A stretch of DNA of 64,000 nt, from the NCBI RefSeq assembly GCF_001042985.1, contig NZ_JYKY01000018.1:41476-105475 (forward strand), given 5' to 3'. Shown here piece by piece: positions 1 to 9,162 of this stretch (position 1 is the first letter of the stretch; every line of letters starts with the position of its first letter). This DNA comes from Pseudomonas lundensis. GTDB lineage: Bacteria; Pseudomonadota; Gammaproteobacteria; Pseudomonadales; Pseudomonadaceae. Below the pieces are notes generated by a model that was given only the letters and a program-made list of their open reading frames with translations, was not told the origin of the DNA and searched no databases. The position numbers were made by a program, and so were the translations under genes.

Positions 1-31
1 ACCCGGTACAGGCAGGCCGGACTTCCCTCTT

Positions 32-472
32 TTATTGCTCACGCAGATTGACCTGCAAACGCCAGCGCCCGTCCTGCGGCGCACCGACCCAGTCGCCCTG
101 CAGCGCACGGGCCGCCACCACCGTCAGCAACAACCCACCGTCGGTGCGTCGCACCCGCCAGTTCACCTCTTTACCGTTGAGCGTGAACTGACCGTTCTGC
201 GCCTTGCCCTGGGCATCGAACAACAGACCCACCGTGCCGTCGACCATCTCCCCATGCAGCTTGGGCTCATCGCTGAACCACACCGCCAGGGCGCCCGGCA
301 ACACCTCTACGTGCTGCAATTGAACCGGCTCGGGCGTGGTCAACCGACCAATCATCATGCCCACCATTAACCCGACAATCGCCAAAGAACCCAAAACGCG
401 CGGCCAGAGTTTAGGTCGCGGGTCCTCTTCGGGAGTAGAATCGTGCCCATCTTTACGTTCGGAGCCGTGCAT
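32..472 (-). CDS. conserved membrane-anchored hypothetical protein
   Basis: 146 aa. A charged N-terminus of about 25 residues precedes one hydrophobic segment (about residues 27-45, LGSLAIVGLMVGMMIG), and then a roughly 100-residue soluble domain rich in Gly and Trp. This predicts a single-pass inner-membrane protein with its C-terminal domain in the periplasm. I recognise no family. Homologues sit beside trmL in Pseudomonas, as I recall. Its ATG (470-472) overlaps the ATG of the divergent trmL by two bases; an AAGGA lies upstream at SD distance. Function unknown. Confidence 0.75.
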   Translation of the reverse strand: MHGSERKDGHDSTPEEDPRPKLWPRVLGSLAIVGLMVGMMIGRLTTPEPVQLQHVEVLPGALAVWFSDEPKLHGEMVDGTVGLLFDAQGKAQNGQFTLNGKEVNWRVRRTDGGLLLTVVAARALQGDWVGAPQDGRWRLQVNLREQ

Positions 473-926
473 GTTTCACGTCATCCTTTTTCAACCAGAA
501 ATTCCGCCGAATACCGGCAACATTATCAGGCTGTGCGCCAACAGCGGCTGCCACCTGCATTTGATTGAGCCCATCGGCTTTGAGCTCGACGACAAGCGCC
601 TGCGCCGCGCCGGGCTCGATTACCACGAGTATGCGCCGCTCAAGCGCCATGCCGATCTGGCCAGTTGCCTTGAAAGCCTGGGGCATCCGCGCCTGTTCGC
701 CTTCACCACCAAAGGCTCAAAGCCGTTTCACGACGTTCAGTTTGCCGAGGGCGATGCCTTTATCTTCGGTCCTGAAAGCCGTGGTCTGCCGCCTGAAGTG
801 CTCGACGCACTGGACGGCGAGCACCGCTTGCGCCTGCCGATGCGCGAAGGCTGCCGCAGCCTGAACCTGTCCAACACCGTGGCCGTCGCGGTGTATGAAG
901 CCTGGCGTCAGTTGGGCTTCAAGTAA
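471..926 (+). CDS. trmL: tRNA (cytidine/uridine-2'-O-)-methyltransferase TrmL
   Basis: 151 aa SPOUT-family methyltransferase that 2'-O-methylates the wobble nucleotide of tRNA-Leu isoacceptors. Visible family motifs are EIPPNTGNIIRLCANSG near the N-terminus, FGPESRGLP in the middle and LNLSNTVAVAVYEAWRQ near the C-terminus, which together form the knotted SAM site. Length is normal. The reading frame is open further upstream, but ATG 471 has a GGAG six bases before it and starts the family's usual FHVILFQPEIP. A shared hairpin separates it from convergent secB. Confidence 0.93.
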   Translation: MFHVILFQPEIPPNTGNIIRLCANSGCHLHLIEPIGFELDDKRLRRAGLDYHEYAPLKRHADLASCLESLGHPRLFAFTTKGSKPFHDVQFAEGDAFIFGPESRGLPPEVLDALDGEHRLRLPMREGCRSLNLSNTVAVAVYEAWRQLGFK

Positions 927-943
927 TACAGGGCCAGCCCCAT

Positions 944-972
944 AAAAAAAGCGCCGTTACGGCGCTTTTTTT
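944..972. terminator. bidirectional terminator between trmL and secB
   Basis: GCGCCG (951-956), loop TTA, CGGCGC (960-965), with seven A before and seven T after. The symmetry lets it stop transcription from both convergent genes. Confidence 0.9.
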
Positions 973-986
973 GTCACATCGGCTAT

Positions 987-1469
987 TTATTGAACAGTCG
1001 GCGTGCCTTCTTCCTGCATGCGCTGCAGCTCTTGCGCGTACAGGGCATCGAAGTTCACCGGCGACAGCATCAGGGCCGGGAACGAACCACGGGTCACCAG
1101 GCTGTCCAGGGTTTCACGGGCATAAGGGAACAAGATGTTCGGGCAGAACGCGCCCAACGTGTGGTTCATCGAGCCCGCATCAAGGTTTTTGATCAGGAAG
1201 ATGCCAGCCTGTTGCACTTCAGCAATGAACGCCACTTCTTCAGCGTTTTTGACCGTGACCGACAAGGTCAGCACGACTTCGTAGAAATCACCTTCCAGCG
1301 GCTTCTGACGAGTGTTCAGATCCAGCGCAACGGTCGGTTCCCACTGCTGACGGAAGATGGCCGGGCTTTTCGGCGCTTCGAACGACAGGTCACGCACGTA
1401 GATACGCTGCAGCGAGAATTGTGGGGAAGTATCGTCTTCAGTCGCAGCGGTGTTCTGTTGGTCAGTCAT
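987..1469 (-). CDS. secB: protein-export chaperone SecB
   Basis: 160 aa. The tetrameric cytosolic chaperone holds precursors unfolded and hands them to SecA. Family signatures are QRIYVRDLSFEAPKSP, the conserved GIF...LGAFCPNILFPYARE region, and SLVTRGSFPALMLSPVNF. ATG 1469 is preferred over an in-frame GTG one codon upstream because AAGGA lies six bases before the ATG. It is the last gene of a leftward run rhodanese-grxC-secB. Confidence 0.96.
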   Translation of the reverse strand: MTDQQNTAATEDDTSPQFSLQRIYVRDLSFEAPKSPAIFRQQWEPTVALDLNTRQKPLEGDFYEVVLTLSVTVKNAEEVAFIAEVQQAGIFLIKNLDAGSMNHTLGAFCPNILFPYARETLDSLVTRGSFPALMLSPVNFDALYAQELQRMQEEGTPTVQ

Positions 1470-1510
1470 CACAGATCCTTGTTGATCTTGGGGCTTATAG
1501 AGAATGAGAG

Positions 1511-1765
1511 TCAGACGTGCAGCAGCGCGTCCAATTTACCGGCACGCTCAAGCGCAAACAGGTCATCGCAGCCGCCAACGTGCGTGTCACCGATCCAGAT
1601 TTGCGGCACGGATGTACGGCCTGCTTTCTGGGCCATGTCGGCGCGCACCTGTGGCTTGCCATCGACCTTGATTTCCTCAAAGGCGACGCCTTTCTTTTCT
1701 AGCAGGGCCTTGGCCCGCATGCAGTAGGGGCAATAGTCGCTGGAATACACGGTGACCTTGGACAT
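1511..1765 (-). CDS. grxC: glutaredoxin 3
   Basis: 84 aa thioredoxin-fold oxidoreductase with the dithiol active site CPYC at residues 12-15. The cis-Pro region (TSVPQIWIG) and the GG..D glutathione-binding turn (HVGGCDDL) are present. It reduces protein disulfides with glutathione in the cytosol. Two bases separate it from the upstream rhodanese gene, so the two are co-transcribed. Normal length. Confidence 0.95.
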   Translation of the reverse strand: MSKVTVYSSDYCPYCMRAKALLEKKGVAFEEIKVDGKPQVRADMAQKAGRTSVPQIWIGDTHVGGCDDLFALERAGKLDALLHV

Positions 1766-1767
1766 GG

Positions 1768-2181
1768 TTACTTCACCACAGGCAGGTTATCGGCGCGCCA
1801 GCTAGCGATGCCACCGGACAACTTGGCTGCGTTGTAACCGGCTTTCAACAGTTCACGCGCATGGGAACCGGAGTGCTGGCCTTGAGCGTCAACCAGGATC
1901 AGGGTCTTGCCCTTGTGCTTGTCCAGCTCGGCAATGCGCGCCATCAGCTTGTCTTGCGGAATGTTCAACGCCCCCACGATGTGGCCGGCAGCGAAGTCCT
2001 TGGCCGGGCGAATATCAATCACCACACCCTCGTCGCGGTTGACCAGGCCGGTCAGTTCGCCGGTGCTGATGCTACGTCCGCCACGGCTCATTTCGTGGGC
2101 AATCAACAACGCCAGCAGGATGACAAACGCGCCCACCAACAGGTAGTGAGAAGTGGCAAATGCAATCAGGTGATCAACCAT
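1768..2181 (-). CDS. membrane-anchored rhodanese-like protein
   Basis: 137 aa from ATG 2181. One N-terminal transmembrane segment (about residues 10-30, YLLVGAFVILLALLIAHE) is followed by a rhodanese fold (VIDIRPAKDFAAGHIVGALNIP). At the position of the active-site loop the sequence is LVDAQGQHSG; the usual catalytic Cys is absent, so sulfurtransferase activity is doubtful and a binding or regulatory role is more likely. It is often seen beside grxC/secB in gamma-proteobacteria. The frame is open upstream, but the conserved protein begins at MVDHLIAF. Confidence 0.85.
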   Translation of the reverse strand: MVDHLIAFATSHYLLVGAFVILLALLIAHEMSRGGRSISTGELTGLVNRDEGVVIDIRPAKDFAAGHIVGALNIPQDKLMARIAELDKHKGKTLILVDAQGQHSGSHARELLKAGYNAAKLSGGIASWRADNLPVVK

Positions 2182-2329
2182 CAGAAGGTTCCAGGGTCGT
2201 AAAATGTGGGCCAGTATACACAGCCGCCTTGGTCGGCCAAACCCCGCCCGGCGGTGACGCCACATGAACTTCGCTTTAAACTGCCCGTCCTCTGCAACCC
2301 TTCTTCTAAACCAGCCACGAGTGGGATCT

Positions 2330-3862
2330 ATGACTACCACGCCTAAACCTTTGGTCCTGATCATCCTGGATGGCTTCGGTCACAGTGAAAGCCACGAATA
2401 CAACGCCGTTTATTCGGCCAAGAAACCGGTGCTCGATCGTCTCTGCGCAAGCATGCCAAACGGCCTGATCTCAGGTTCAGGCATGGATGTCGGCTTGCCG
2501 GACGGGCAAATGGGCAACTCCGAGGTTGGCCACATGAACCTGGGCGCTGGCCGCGTGGTGTATCAAGACTTCACCCGTGTCACCAAATCGATCCGCGATG
2601 GCGAGTTCTTCGAAAACCCGACCCTTTGCGCGGCGGTCGACAAGGCTGTTGCCCAGGGCAAGGCCGTGCACATCATGGGCCTGCTGTCCGACGGTGGCGT
2701 GCATAGCCATCAGGACCACCTGGTGGCCATGGCCGAACTGGCGTTCAAGCGCGGCGCCGAAAAGATCTACCTGCACGCGTTCCTGGATGGCCGCGACACC
2801 CCGCCCAAAAGCGCGTCCTCTTCGATTGAGTTGCTGGACGAGGCCTTCAAAGACCTCGGCAAAGGCCGCATTGCGAGCTTGATCGGTCGCTACTTCGCCA
2901 TGGACCGCGATAACCGCTGGGACCGCGTCGAGCAAGCGTACAACCTGATTGTCGATGGCAAAGGCCAGTTCAACGCCGCCACCGCCCAAGAAGGCCTGGA
3001 AGCGGCGTACGCCCGTGGCGAAAGCGACGAATTCGTCAAAGCCACCACCCTCGGCGAGCCGGTCACCGTCGAAGACGGCGATGCCGTGGTGTTCATGAAC
3101 TTCCGCGCCGACCGCGCCCGCGAGCTGAGCCGCGCGTTCGTCGAAGACGACTTCACGGCGTTTGCGCGTGCCCGTCAGCCAAAACTGGCCGACTTTGTGA
3201 TGCTGACCCAATACGCGGCCAGCATTCCGGCTCCGAGCGCATTCGCGCCGGGCAGCCTGGAAAACGTGCTGGGCGATTACCTGGCGAAGAACGGCAAAAC
3301 CCAGCTGCGCATTGCCGAAACCGAAAAATACGCCCACGTGACCTTCTTCTTCTCCGGCGGCCGCGAAGAACCATTCCCGGGCGAAGAACGCATCCTGGTG
3401 CCCTCACCGAAAGTCGCGACCTACGACCTGCAGCCTGAAATGAGCGCGCCCGAAGTCACCGACAAAATCGTCGATGCCATTGAGCACCAGCGTTACGACG
3501 TGATCGTGGTCAACTACGCCAACGGCGACATGGTGGGCCACAGCGGCGTATTCGATGCCGCAGTCAAAGCCGTGGAATGCCTGGACACCTGCGTGGGCCG
3601 GATTGTCGAAGCGCTGGGAAAAGTCGGCGGCGAAGCCCTGATTACGGCCGACCACGGCAACGTCGAGCAGATGTCCGACGCGTGCACCGGCCAGGCGCAC
3701 ACGGCTCACACCTGCGAGCCGGTGCCGTTCATTTATGTCGGCAAACGCAACTTCAAGGTGCGTGAGGGCGGCGTCCTGGCCGACGTGGCACCGACCATGC
3801 TTAAGTTGCTGGGCTTGCCACAGCCAGCAGAAATGACCGGCAAATCGATCCTGGTCGACTAA
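2330..3862 (+). CDS. gpmI: 2,3-bisphosphoglycerate-independent phosphoglycerate mutase
   Basis: 510 aa, alkaline-phosphatase superfamily. It interconverts 3- and 2-phosphoglycerate in glycolysis and gluconeogenesis, with two Mn ions and a phosphoserine intermediate. The nucleophile region is QMGNSEVGHMNLGAGR near residue 60; other metal-site motifs are LHAFLDGRDTPP, ANGDMVGHSG and ITADHGNVEQM. ATG 2330 follows GTGGGATCT; 22 extra codons of open frame upstream are not conserved. It is divergent from the rhodanese gene across about 150 bp. Confidence 0.96.
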   Translation: MTTTPKPLVLIILDGFGHSESHEYNAVYSAKKPVLDRLCASMPNGLISGSGMDVGLPDGQMGNSEVGHMNLGAGRVVYQDFTRVTKSIRDGEFFENPTLCAAVDKAVAQGKAVHIMGLLSDGGVHSHQDHLVAMAELAFKRGAEKIYLHAFLDGRDTPPKSASSSIELLDEAFKDLGKGRIASLIGRYFAMDRDNRWDRVEQAYNLIVDGKGQFNAATAQEGLEAAYARGESDEFVKATTLGEPVTVEDGDAVVFMNFRADRARELSRAFVEDDFTAFARARQPKLADFVMLTQYAASIPAPSAFAPGSLENVLGDYLAKNGKTQLRIAETEKYAHVTFFFSGGREEPFPGEERILVPSPKVATYDLQPEMSAPEVTDKIVDAIEHQRYDVIVVNYANGDMVGHSGVFDAAVKAVECLDTCVGRIVEALGKVGGEALITADHGNVEQMSDACTGQAHTAHTCEPVPFIYVGKRNFKVREGGVLADVAPTMLKLLGLPQPAEMTGKSILVD

Positions 3863-4044
3863 TGTAAACCTGTGACGCTGGCACAGGCTGCCCATAAGGA
3901 CGGTGCAACGCTCAAGCAAACCGGCGTATGCACCGCCCTTCACAGCCTGCGGCAGCGACTACGGGTATTTCATCTCACGGATTTCTCATACTTAACGAGG
4001 GCGGGCATACTAGGCCGTCCCATTCCCCAGGTGTCGCCCGCCCC

Positions 4045-5331
4045 ATGCTCCGCGCCCTTATAGCCCTGACTCTCACGTGCATGCTGCAACCGGCTTTTGC
4101 CGATGAGCGTGCGCAAACCCAACAACAGCTTGAAGCCACCCGCCAGGACATCGGCGAGCTGAAAAAACTGCTCGGCAAACTCCAGGAAGAAAAATCCGGC
4201 GTGCAGAAAGACCTGCGCAGCACCGAGACCGACATCGGCAAGCTGGAAAAACAGGTAGAGGAGCTCCAAAAAGAACTAAAAAAGAGTGAAGGCGAGCTGC
4301 TGCGCCTTGATAGTGAGAAAAAAAAACTCAACAGCGCAAAAGTTGAACAGCAACGCCTGATCGCCATTCAGGCCCGTGCCGCGTATCAGGGCGGCCGTCA
4401 GGAATACCTGAAAATGCTGCTCAACCAACAACACCCCGAAAAATTCGCCCGCACCCTCACCTATTACGACTACCTGAGCCAGGCCCGCCTGGAGCAGCTC
4501 AAAGGGTTCAATGAGACCCTGCGCCAACTGGCCAACGTCGAAGCCGACATCAACCAGCAACAGGCGCAACTGTTGACGCAAAAAAGCGACCTCGACAGCC
4601 AGCGTGCTGAACTCGACAAGGTCAAAGCCGAGCGCCAGCAAGTCCTGGCCAAGCTCAACAAAGACGTCAAAGACCGCGACCAGAAGTTGCAGGCCCGCGA
4701 GCAGGATCAGGCAGATCTGGCTAAAGTCCTCAAGACCATCGAAGAAACCCTGGCGCGTCAGGCACGCGAAGCCGAGGCTGCACGCCAGAAAGCCTTGCTG
4801 GCCCAGCAAGAAGCCGAACGTAAACGCCAGCGCGAGGCTGAATCGGTTGTGACCGACGCCCCGCGTAAACCCGTCAAATCAACACCCGGCGCACTGGTCT
4901 CCAGCGCCGGGGTTTCGTATGGCGGACCTTTTTCTCAGGCACGCGGCAAACTTCCGTGGCCCGTTGATGGTCGATTGCTTGCGCGCTTCGGTGAAAGCCG
5001 TGGCGATGATGCCCGTACCAAGTGGGATGGCGTGATGATCAGCGCAGGCGCGGGCACTCAGGTGCACGCCGTGCATGGCGGACGCGTGGTGTTTGCCGAC
5101 TGGCTGCGCGGTGCGGGCCAGTTGGTCATCCTGGACCACGGTAATGGCTACTTGAGCTTGTATGGCCACAACCAGACGCTGCTCAAGTCGGCTGGAGACA
5201 TCGTAAAAGCCGGGGAAGTGATTTCCACCGTGGGTAACAGCGGTGGCCAGGCCACGCCAGCGCTGTATTTTGCTATTCGTCAGCAGGGCCGCCCGAGCGA
5301 CCCCGCACAATGGTGCCGCGCTCAAGGATGA
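4045..5331 (+). CDS. envC: murein hydrolase activator EnvC
   Basis: 428 aa. A signal peptide ends at LQPAFA, then a long Gln/Lys/Glu-rich coiled coil (about residues 25-260), then a C-terminal LytM/M23 domain (about 300-428: GVMISAGAGTQVHAVHGGRVVFADW, GNGYLSLYGHN). In EnvC the LytM site is degenerate and the protein activates amidases AmiA/AmiB at the septum under FtsEX control. The longer open frame upstream lacks a signal sequence at its start. It lies 35 bp before ctpA, an order conserved in Pseudomonas. Confidence 0.93.
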   Translation: MLRALIALTLTCMLQPAFADERAQTQQQLEATRQDIGELKKLLGKLQEEKSGVQKDLRSTETDIGKLEKQVEELQKELKKSEGELLRLDSEKKKLNSAKVEQQRLIAIQARAAYQGGRQEYLKMLLNQQHPEKFARTLTYYDYLSQARLEQLKGFNETLRQLANVEADINQQQAQLLTQKSDLDSQRAELDKVKAERQQVLAKLNKDVKDRDQKLQAREQDQADLAKVLKTIEETLARQAREAEAARQKALLAQQEAERKRQREAESVVTDAPRKPVKSTPGALVSSAGVSYGGPFSQARGKLPWPVDGRLLARFGESRGDDARTKWDGVMISAGAGTQVHAVHGGRVVFADWLRGAGQLVILDHGNGYLSLYGHNQTLLKSAGDIVKAGEVISTVGNSGGQATPALYFAIRQQGRPSDPAQWCRAQG

Positions 5332-5366
5332 GCCCATCACCTTTAATACGTAGGAGTTCGCTCAAC

Positions 5367-6689
5367 ATGCCGCACTTGTCCCGCCTCAACTCGCTGGCCC
5401 TGACAATCGCCCTGGTGATTGCTTCGCCTCTGGCCCTGGCGGCCGGGCAGACCGCCCAGCCCGCCGCCGCTGCCGCCAGTGCCAGCGCCAAGGCCCCGCT
5501 GCCGCTGGATGAGCTGCGCACCTTTGCCGAGGTCATGGACCGCATCAAAGCGGCGTACGTTGAGCCGGTGGACGACAAGACCCTGCTCGAAAACGCCATC
5601 AAAGGCATGCTCAGCAACCTGGATCCGCACTCTGCGTACCTGGGCCCTGAGGATTTCGCGGAGCTGCAAGAAAGCACCAGCGGCGAATTCGGCGGGCTGG
5701 GGATCGAAGTCGGCACTGAAGACGGCAATATCAAAATCGTGTCGCCCATCGACGACACCCCTGCCAGCAAGGCCGGGATTCAAGCGGGCGACTTTATCGT
5801 CAAGATCAATGGCCAGCCGACCCGCGGCCTGACCATGACCGAAGCCGTGGACAAGATGCGCGGCAAGGTCGGGCAAAAAATCACCCTGACCCTGGTACGC
5901 GATGGCGGCACGCCGTTTGACGTGAACCTCACCCGCGCCAACATCCAGGTCAAAAGCGTGAAAGCGCAATTGCTCGAAGACGGCTACGGCTACATCCGCA
6001 TTACCCAGTTCCAGGTCAAGACCGGCGAAGAAGTCGCCGAGGCCCTCGCCAAGTTGCGCCGTGACAATGGCAACAAAAAGCTCAAGGGCATCATTCTCGA
6101 CCTGCGCAACAACCCCGGCGGCGTGCTGCAATCGGCAGTCGAAGTGGTGGATCACTTCATCACCAAGGGCCTGATCGTCTACACCAAAGGGCGGATCGCC
6201 AACTCCGAACTGCGTTTCTCGGCCACCGGCAAGGACCTCAGCGAAAACGTACCGCTGGTGGTGTTGATCAACGGCGGCAGCGCCTCGGCCTCGGAAATCG
6301 TGGCGGGTGCCCTGCAAGACCAAAAACGCGGCGTGGTCATGGGCACCACCAGCTTCGGCAAAGGCTCGGTGCAAACCGTGCTGCCACTGAACAATGACCG
6401 TGCGCTGAAAATCACCACCGCGCTGTATTTCACGCCCAACGGCCGCTCGATTCAGGCCCAGGGCATCGTGCCGGACATCGAAGTCAACCGCGCCAAAATC
6501 ACCCGCGAGCAAGACACCGAGTACTTCAAGGAAGCCGACCTGCAAGGTCACCTCGGCAATGGCAACGGCGGTGCGGACAAGCCGACCGGCTCTGGCGTGA
6601 AAGCCAAACCGATGCCACAGGATGACGACTTCCAGTTGAGCCAGGCGCTGAGCCTGCTCAAGGGGCTGAGCATTACGCGCGGCAATTGA
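5367..6689 (+). CDS. ctpA: carboxy-terminal processing protease CtpA (S41)
   Basis: 440 aa. A signal peptide (to about residue 26, LALAAG) is followed by a PDZ domain (about 95-170, GGLGIEVGTEDGNIKIVSP) and an S41 protease domain. The catalytic Ser lies in NGGSASASEIVAG (about residue 304) and Lys in SFGKGSVQ (about 331). Periplasmic Ctp proteases degrade cell-wall hydrolases and trim envelope proteins, which fits the envC neighbour. TAGGAG lies 10 bases before the ATG. Confidence 0.95.
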   Translation: MPHLSRLNSLALTIALVIASPLALAAGQTAQPAAAAASASAKAPLPLDELRTFAEVMDRIKAAYVEPVDDKTLLENAIKGMLSNLDPHSAYLGPEDFAELQESTSGEFGGLGIEVGTEDGNIKIVSPIDDTPASKAGIQAGDFIVKINGQPTRGLTMTEAVDKMRGKVGQKITLTLVRDGGTPFDVNLTRANIQVKSVKAQLLEDGYGYIRITQFQVKTGEEVAEALAKLRRDNGNKKLKGIILDLRNNPGGVLQSAVEVVDHFITKGLIVYTKGRIANSELRFSATGKDLSENVPLVVLINGGSASASEIVAGALQDQKRGVVMGTTSFGKGSVQTVLPLNNDRALKITTALYFTPNGRSIQAQGIVPDIEVNRAKITREQDTEYFKEADLQGHLGNGNGGADKPTGSGVKAKPMPQDDDFQLSQALSLLKGLSITRGN

Positions 6690-6690
6690 G

Positions 6691-7473
6691 ATGCGTTTTT
6701 CGCTCGTCCTCAGTCTGCTCTGCTGCCTGACCGGTGCCGCCCACGCGGCGCCGGCCAGTCATCCCGCCACCGCGCACAAGGCTTACCTGAGCCTGATCAT
6801 CGATGACCTGGGGCAAAACCTGCCACGCGACCGCCGCGTGCTGGGCCTGCCCGGCCCGGTCACCACGGCGATCATGCCCGACACGCCCCACGCCGCCGAA
6901 TTTGCCCGCGAAGCCTACAAGGCGGGCAAGATCGTCATCCTGCACATGCCCATGGACCCGGCCACCGGCCCGTTTGCATGGCACCCCGACTTGCCGCTCG
7001 ACGAACTCGAAAAACGCCTGAACGCTGCGTTCAAGGCCGTGCCCTACACCAGTGGCATCAACAACCACATGGGCAGCCGCATGACCTCCCAACCCCAGGC
7101 CATGGCGTGGTTGATGGGCGACTTGCAGCGTCGGCACAAGTTCTTTGTCGACAGCCGCACCAGCGCGCAAACAGTCGCCGCCGCCGAGGCGCAAAAAATT
7201 GGCCTGGCGAGCGTGTCGCGGGACGTCTTTCTGGACGACGTGCGCACCGAGCAAGCCATCACCACGCAGCTTGAAACCGCGATCAAACTCGCCCGCAAGC
7301 AAGGCTCGGCGGTGATGATCGGCCACCCGTACCCGCAAACACTGGCGGTACTGGAGCGCGAACTGCCCAAGCTCAAAGCCCAGGGCATCGACTGGATTGA
7401 TATTCGGCAAATGATCGGCGTGCGCAGCAACAAGGCCATGGCCGGGCACGGCAAGGACGGGGTTTACCGCTAA
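6691..7473 (+). CDS. divergent polysaccharide deacetylase family protein (YibQ-like)
   Basis: 260 aa with a signal peptide (FSLVLSLLCCLTGAAHA). The mature part has the motifs SLIIDDLGQN, ILHMPMDP, INNHMGSRMT and FFVDSRTSA, typical of the divergent polysaccharide deacetylase family. That family shares the NodB barrel, but its substrate is not established. The start codon lies one base after the ctpA stop, so it is translated from the same message. Periplasmic; a cell-envelope role is inferred from envC and ctpA. Confidence 0.87.
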   Translation: MRFSLVLSLLCCLTGAAHAAPASHPATAHKAYLSLIIDDLGQNLPRDRRVLGLPGPVTTAIMPDTPHAAEFAREAYKAGKIVILHMPMDPATGPFAWHPDLPLDELEKRLNAAFKAVPYTSGINNHMGSRMTSQPQAMAWLMGDLQRRHKFFVDSRTSAQTVAAAEAQKIGLASVSRDVFLDDVRTEQAITTQLETAIKLARKQGSAVMIGHPYPQTLAVLERELPKLKAQGIDWIDIRQMIGVRSNKAMAGHGKDGVYR

Positions 7474-7553
7474 AAGCGCGTGTCGCTGCGGGCTGAGGTG
7501 GTGGCGGGTTAAGCCGCCGCATGCCCAGAGAGCGACGACAGGCAGGGCGTGAG

Positions 7554-8309
7554 TTACAAATACTTCGCGCGGATTTTCTCAACCACGCCTTCGGCCCGCA
7601 GTTCATCGAGCGCGTTCTGCAATTTGGCCACCACGGCGTCAGGCACTTCTTTATTCAGCGCCAGATACAGTTCGGCCTGATGGAATCGCAACACCGTCTT
7701 GAACCCTGAAATGCCCACTTGTCGCGCCAGAAAACGCCCGGCCGGATCGCCCGTGGCCCACAGGTCGATCTTGCCCGCTTGCAGCCTTCTCGCGTTGTCC
7801 TGATCGCGCAACACAATCACGGGGTTCAGGCCTTTTTTCTGAAGGTCGAGCGCAATCACGTCTTCTTTGTAGGCGCCGATCCGGTATGGCCGGGCCTGCT
7901 CCAGCGAAGTCAGGCTGATCGGACTTTCGGCGCGGGCCAGTAACACCCAGTCATCCGGGCCGATGGGCCCGACCCATTTGAACAACGCCTCGCGCTCCGG
8001 CACACGGGCGGTGACGAACACGCCAAAGCCGGGTTTTTCCAGGGCAAGGTTGTAGATACGCTCCCAAGGGAACCGCAGGGTCATGCTGTAGGGAATGCCC
8101 GCACGGGCAAAGGTAGCGCGCAGTACATCGACGGCGATGCCTTCGAGGTTCTGGTCTTGAGCGAAGTTCTTGCCGTTTTTCGCCATGTTGTAAGGCGGAA
8201 AATTCTCAGTCAGCAACACCAGCGACGTTCGTGGAACATCCGCAGCAAACACGGCGCTGGCCAGCAACAGAGTGGCGCTGGCAACAACGGGCACTATTCG
8301 TTTCAACAT
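7554..8309 (-). CDS. periplasmic solute-binding protein, family 3 type
   Basis: 251 aa. A signal peptide (to about residue 22, LLLASAVFAAD) precedes a bilobed SBP_bac_3 domain (LTENFPPYNM, GIAVDVLRATFARAGIPY, LDELRAEGVVEKIRAKYL). No permease or ATPase is adjacent. Such orphans in Pseudomonas may feed an ABC transporter elsewhere or act as sensors; the ligand is not predictable. It lies 72 bp downstream of hisF on the same strand and may be read at the end of the his operon. ATG 8309 was chosen because the signal peptide starts there; ten upstream codons are open. Confidence 0.8.
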   Translation of the reverse strand: MLKRIVPVVASATLLLASAVFAADVPRTSLVLLTENFPPYNMAKNGKNFAQDQNLEGIAVDVLRATFARAGIPYSMTLRFPWERIYNLALEKPGFGVFVTARVPEREALFKWVGPIGPDDWVLLARAESPISLTSLEQARPYRIGAYKEDVIALDLQKKGLNPVIVLRDQDNARRLQAGKIDLWATGDPAGRFLARQVGISGFKTVLRFHQAELYLALNKEVPDAVVAKLQNALDELRAEGVVEKIRAKYL

Positions 8310-8381
8310 ACGGGCGACCTGAATCCATGGCGTGCCCAAGAGTGCCGCGGGCTCGCCATGCTTGTCCAGTAGCCTTTCGGG

Positions 8382-9152
8382 TTAGCGCACCACGATCCCG
8401 CGCTCAGCCATGTAGGCCTTGGCCTCGGGCACGGTGTATTCGCCAAAGTGGAAAATACTCGCCGCCAACACAGCACTGGCGTGGCCTTCAAGGATGCCAT
8501 CGGCCAAATGCTGAAGGTTGCCGACGCCGCCCGAGGCGATCACCGGAATCCCCAGTGCATCACTGATGGCGCGGGTCACGCCCAGATCGAAACCGCTTTT
8601 CATGCCGTCCTGATCCATGCTGGTGAGCAGAATTTCACCCGCGCCCAGCCCTTCCATCTTCATCGCCCACTCAACGGCATCCAGCCCGGTTGGCTTGCGC
8701 CCGCCGTGGGTGAAGATTTCCCAGCGCGGGGTTTCGCCCGGCAAAGAGACCTTCTTGGCGTCAATCGCCACCACGATGCACTGCGAACCGAAATGCTGCG
8801 CGGCCTCGCCCACAAACTCAGGGTTGAACACGGCGGCCGTATTGATCGAGACCTTGTCTGCGCCCGCATTCAGCAGGTTGCGGATGTCCTGAATGCAGCG
8901 CACGCCACCGCCCACGGTCAGCGGGATGAACACCTGGCTGGCCATGCGCTCAACGGTGTGCAGCGTGGTGTCGCGACCATCGACGCTGGCGGTGATGTCG
9001 AGGAACGTAATTTCGTCGGCACCCTGCTCATCGTAGCGACGGGCGATTTCGACCGGATCGCCCGCATCGCGGATGTTCTCGAACTTGACGCCCTTGACGA
9101 CCCGGCCGTTATCCACGTCCAGGCAAGGGATGATGCGTTTGGCTAACGCCAT
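8382..9152 (-). CDS. hisF: imidazole glycerol phosphate synthase subunit HisF
   Basis: 256 aa (beta-alpha)8 barrel. With HisH it forms imidazole glycerol phosphate and AICAR from PRFAR and ammonia. Motifs are CLDVDNGRVVKGVKF with the catalytic Asp at residue 11, ITFLDITAS, GGGVR and IPVIASGGVGN. The SD GAGGAG is ten bases after the hisA stop. Normal length. Last his gene of the leftward run. Confidence 0.97.
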   Translation of the reverse strand: MALAKRIIPCLDVDNGRVVKGVKFENIRDAGDPVEIARRYDEQGADEITFLDITASVDGRDTTLHTVERMASQVFIPLTVGGGVRCIQDIRNLLNAGADKVSINTAAVFNPEFVGEAAQHFGSQCIVVAIDAKKVSLPGETPRWEIFTHGGRKPTGLDAVEWAMKMEGLGAGEILLTSMDQDGMKSGFDLGVTRAISDALGIPVIASGGVGNLQHLADGILEGHASAVLAASIFHFGEYTVPEAKAYMAERGIVVR

Positions 9153-9162
9153 GACGTTCTCC

